DNA of 6,626 nt from positions 1 to 6,626 of the forward strand of contig JALNXR010000116.1 in NCBI GenBank assembly GCA_023230265.1. Direction: 5' to 3'. Numbering within the stretch: position 1 is the first letter of the stretch; every line of letters starts with the position of its first letter. This DNA is from Bacteroidales bacterium. GTDB lineage: Bacteria; Bacteroidota; Bacteroidia; Bacteroidales; UBA932. This document shows, one piece after another, positions 5,866-6,626 of the stretch. The translations under genes and the position numbers were made by a program. The notes beneath the pieces were generated by a model. The model saw only the letters and a program-made list of their open reading frames with translations. It was not told the DNA's origin and ran no database searches.

Positions 5866-6626
5866 TCCGGCAGTTTATCCATTTGAATGGTGATCGAAAA
5901 TCCGGCATTGGGTTCCCAGGAATTAACTATCTCGGTATTTATAGTTCCATGGAGATTTTCTTCTGTTTTATATGAAAAAGCCGTTACAAAATTTTCCATC
6001 TTCCCATCGGCACTGGTTACACTATAGGTATGACGGCCTGAACTGATTTTTTGGAACGGGATATTTCCAAAATTAACAGAAGTAGTATACCGGTACCTTA
6101 ATGTTGATGTGTTGCGGTAAAACCTTGTTTTAACCTCTTGTGCACTACCGCTGATAATCTTATTTGTTTTTGTATCGATCTCCAAGGTGAGGATCCATTC
6201 GTCAAACGCATCATAACCGTATTCTAAACCCTCATGTCTCAGTGAAGAGGTATAGGTCAGCTTGTTTGCTCCAGAGGTTGTCTTTCCTTTCATTTCCTTA
6301 AAAAGGAGATACGACATATCCGGTATACAGGTAAAGAGTGAGCCTTTATAATTTACCAGGTTGTCGACAGTCATCTGGAACATTCCGACATTAAAATCCA
6401 GTTTTTCTTCCAGCTTGACGGTCATCTTAACCTGACTCAACTTGTTGTAGGGATGGTAGTAAACCACGTACAACTGGTCTCTCTTGTCTTTGAGGTCAAC
6501 CACATCAGAAAAGCTGTATGAATCATGGAAATCAGCAAGCTTGCTTACCTTTCTGGTGTCAGTGCTGTACTTGAACAACCCGCACGCCTGTCCGGTCCCG
6601 TCACTCTCTCCGCCTGTCACGGTAAT
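5862..6626 (-). CDS. protein of unknown function, C-terminal part (enters from right edge)
   Basis: The frame is open for 254 residues from the right edge to a TAA at 5864-5862. The first start codon in it (GTG at 6620) is only an internal Val, since the frame continues upstream to the edge as Ile-Thr. I do not recognise the family. The visible part is rich in beta-strand-like segments alternating charged and aromatic residues, such as DQLYVVYYHPY, GSLFTCIPDMSYLLF and DEWILTLEIDTKTNKIISG. It has no membrane helix and ends in MDKLPE. The short repeated pattern of strand, turn and polar loop fits a beta-propeller or beta-sandwich, as in many Bacteroidota surface lipoproteins, but that is inference and any signal peptide is outside the window. 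It lies 79 bases upstream of GH15 on the same strand. With no clear terminator between them, read-through is possible. Confidence 0.7.
   Translation of the reverse strand: MTVTGGESDGTGQACGLFKYSTDTRKVSKLADFHDSYSFSDVVDLKDKRDQLYVVYYHPYNKLSQVKMTVKLEEKLDFNVGMFQMTVDNLVNYKGSLFTCIPDMSYLLFKEMKGKTTSGANKLTYTSSLRHEGLEYGYDAFDEWILTLEIDTKTNKIISGSAQEVKTRFYRNTSTLRYRYTTSVNFGNIPFQKISSGRHTYSVTSADGKMENFVTAFSYKTEENLHGTINTEIVNSWEPNAGFSITIQMDKLPE

Overview
The window looks like a chromosomal segment from a member of the Bacteroidota, probably of the Bacteroidales/Marinilabiliales kind. Four things point there. GC content is moderate to low (about 40% by eye). Gene starts lack strong Shine-Dalgarno sequences. Promoter candidates fit the Bacteroidota pattern (TTTG, about 19-21 bases, TAnnTTTG). 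The proteins also look like that phylum: a fused trehalose-phosphate synthase/phosphatase, a GH15 hydrolase, and a small outer-membrane barrel with a YFWRG strand. I see no RNA genes, CRISPR arrays, insertion sequences or phage genes.

Layout from left to right. (1) Bases 1-846, minus strand: the N-terminal 282 residues of a membrane sensor with a CHASE4-type periplasmic domain between two membrane helices; its output domain lies beyond the left edge. (2) Bases 843-1565, minus strand: a 240-residue secreted, probably outer-membrane beta-barrel protein whose stop codon overlaps the sensor start (ATGA). (3) Bases 1566-1816: a divergent intergenic region with a promoter candidate on each strand. 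(4) Bases 1817-4012, plus strand: a complete bifunctional trehalose-6-phosphate synthase/phosphatase with both active sites intact. (5) Bases 3986-5782, minus strand: a cytoplasmic GH15 hydrolase that converges on the synthase and overlaps its 3' end by 27 bp. (6) Bases 5862-6626, minus strand: the C-terminal part of an unrecognised protein that enters from the right edge.

Together, genes 4 and 5 look like a trehalose turnover module. The fused enzyme makes trehalose from UDP-glucose and glucose-6-phosphate. The GH15 protein could hydrolyse trehalose or another alpha-glucoside back to glucose. They lie tail to tail with separate promoter candidates, which would allow separate or opposed control. 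The barrel-sensor pair, read divergently from the synthase, is a candidate transport-and-sensing unit. A link to trehalose or osmotic stress rests on position alone.

I do not see a clear, previously undescribed system. The item most worth following is the start-stop-coupled outer-membrane barrel and CHASE4 sensor.
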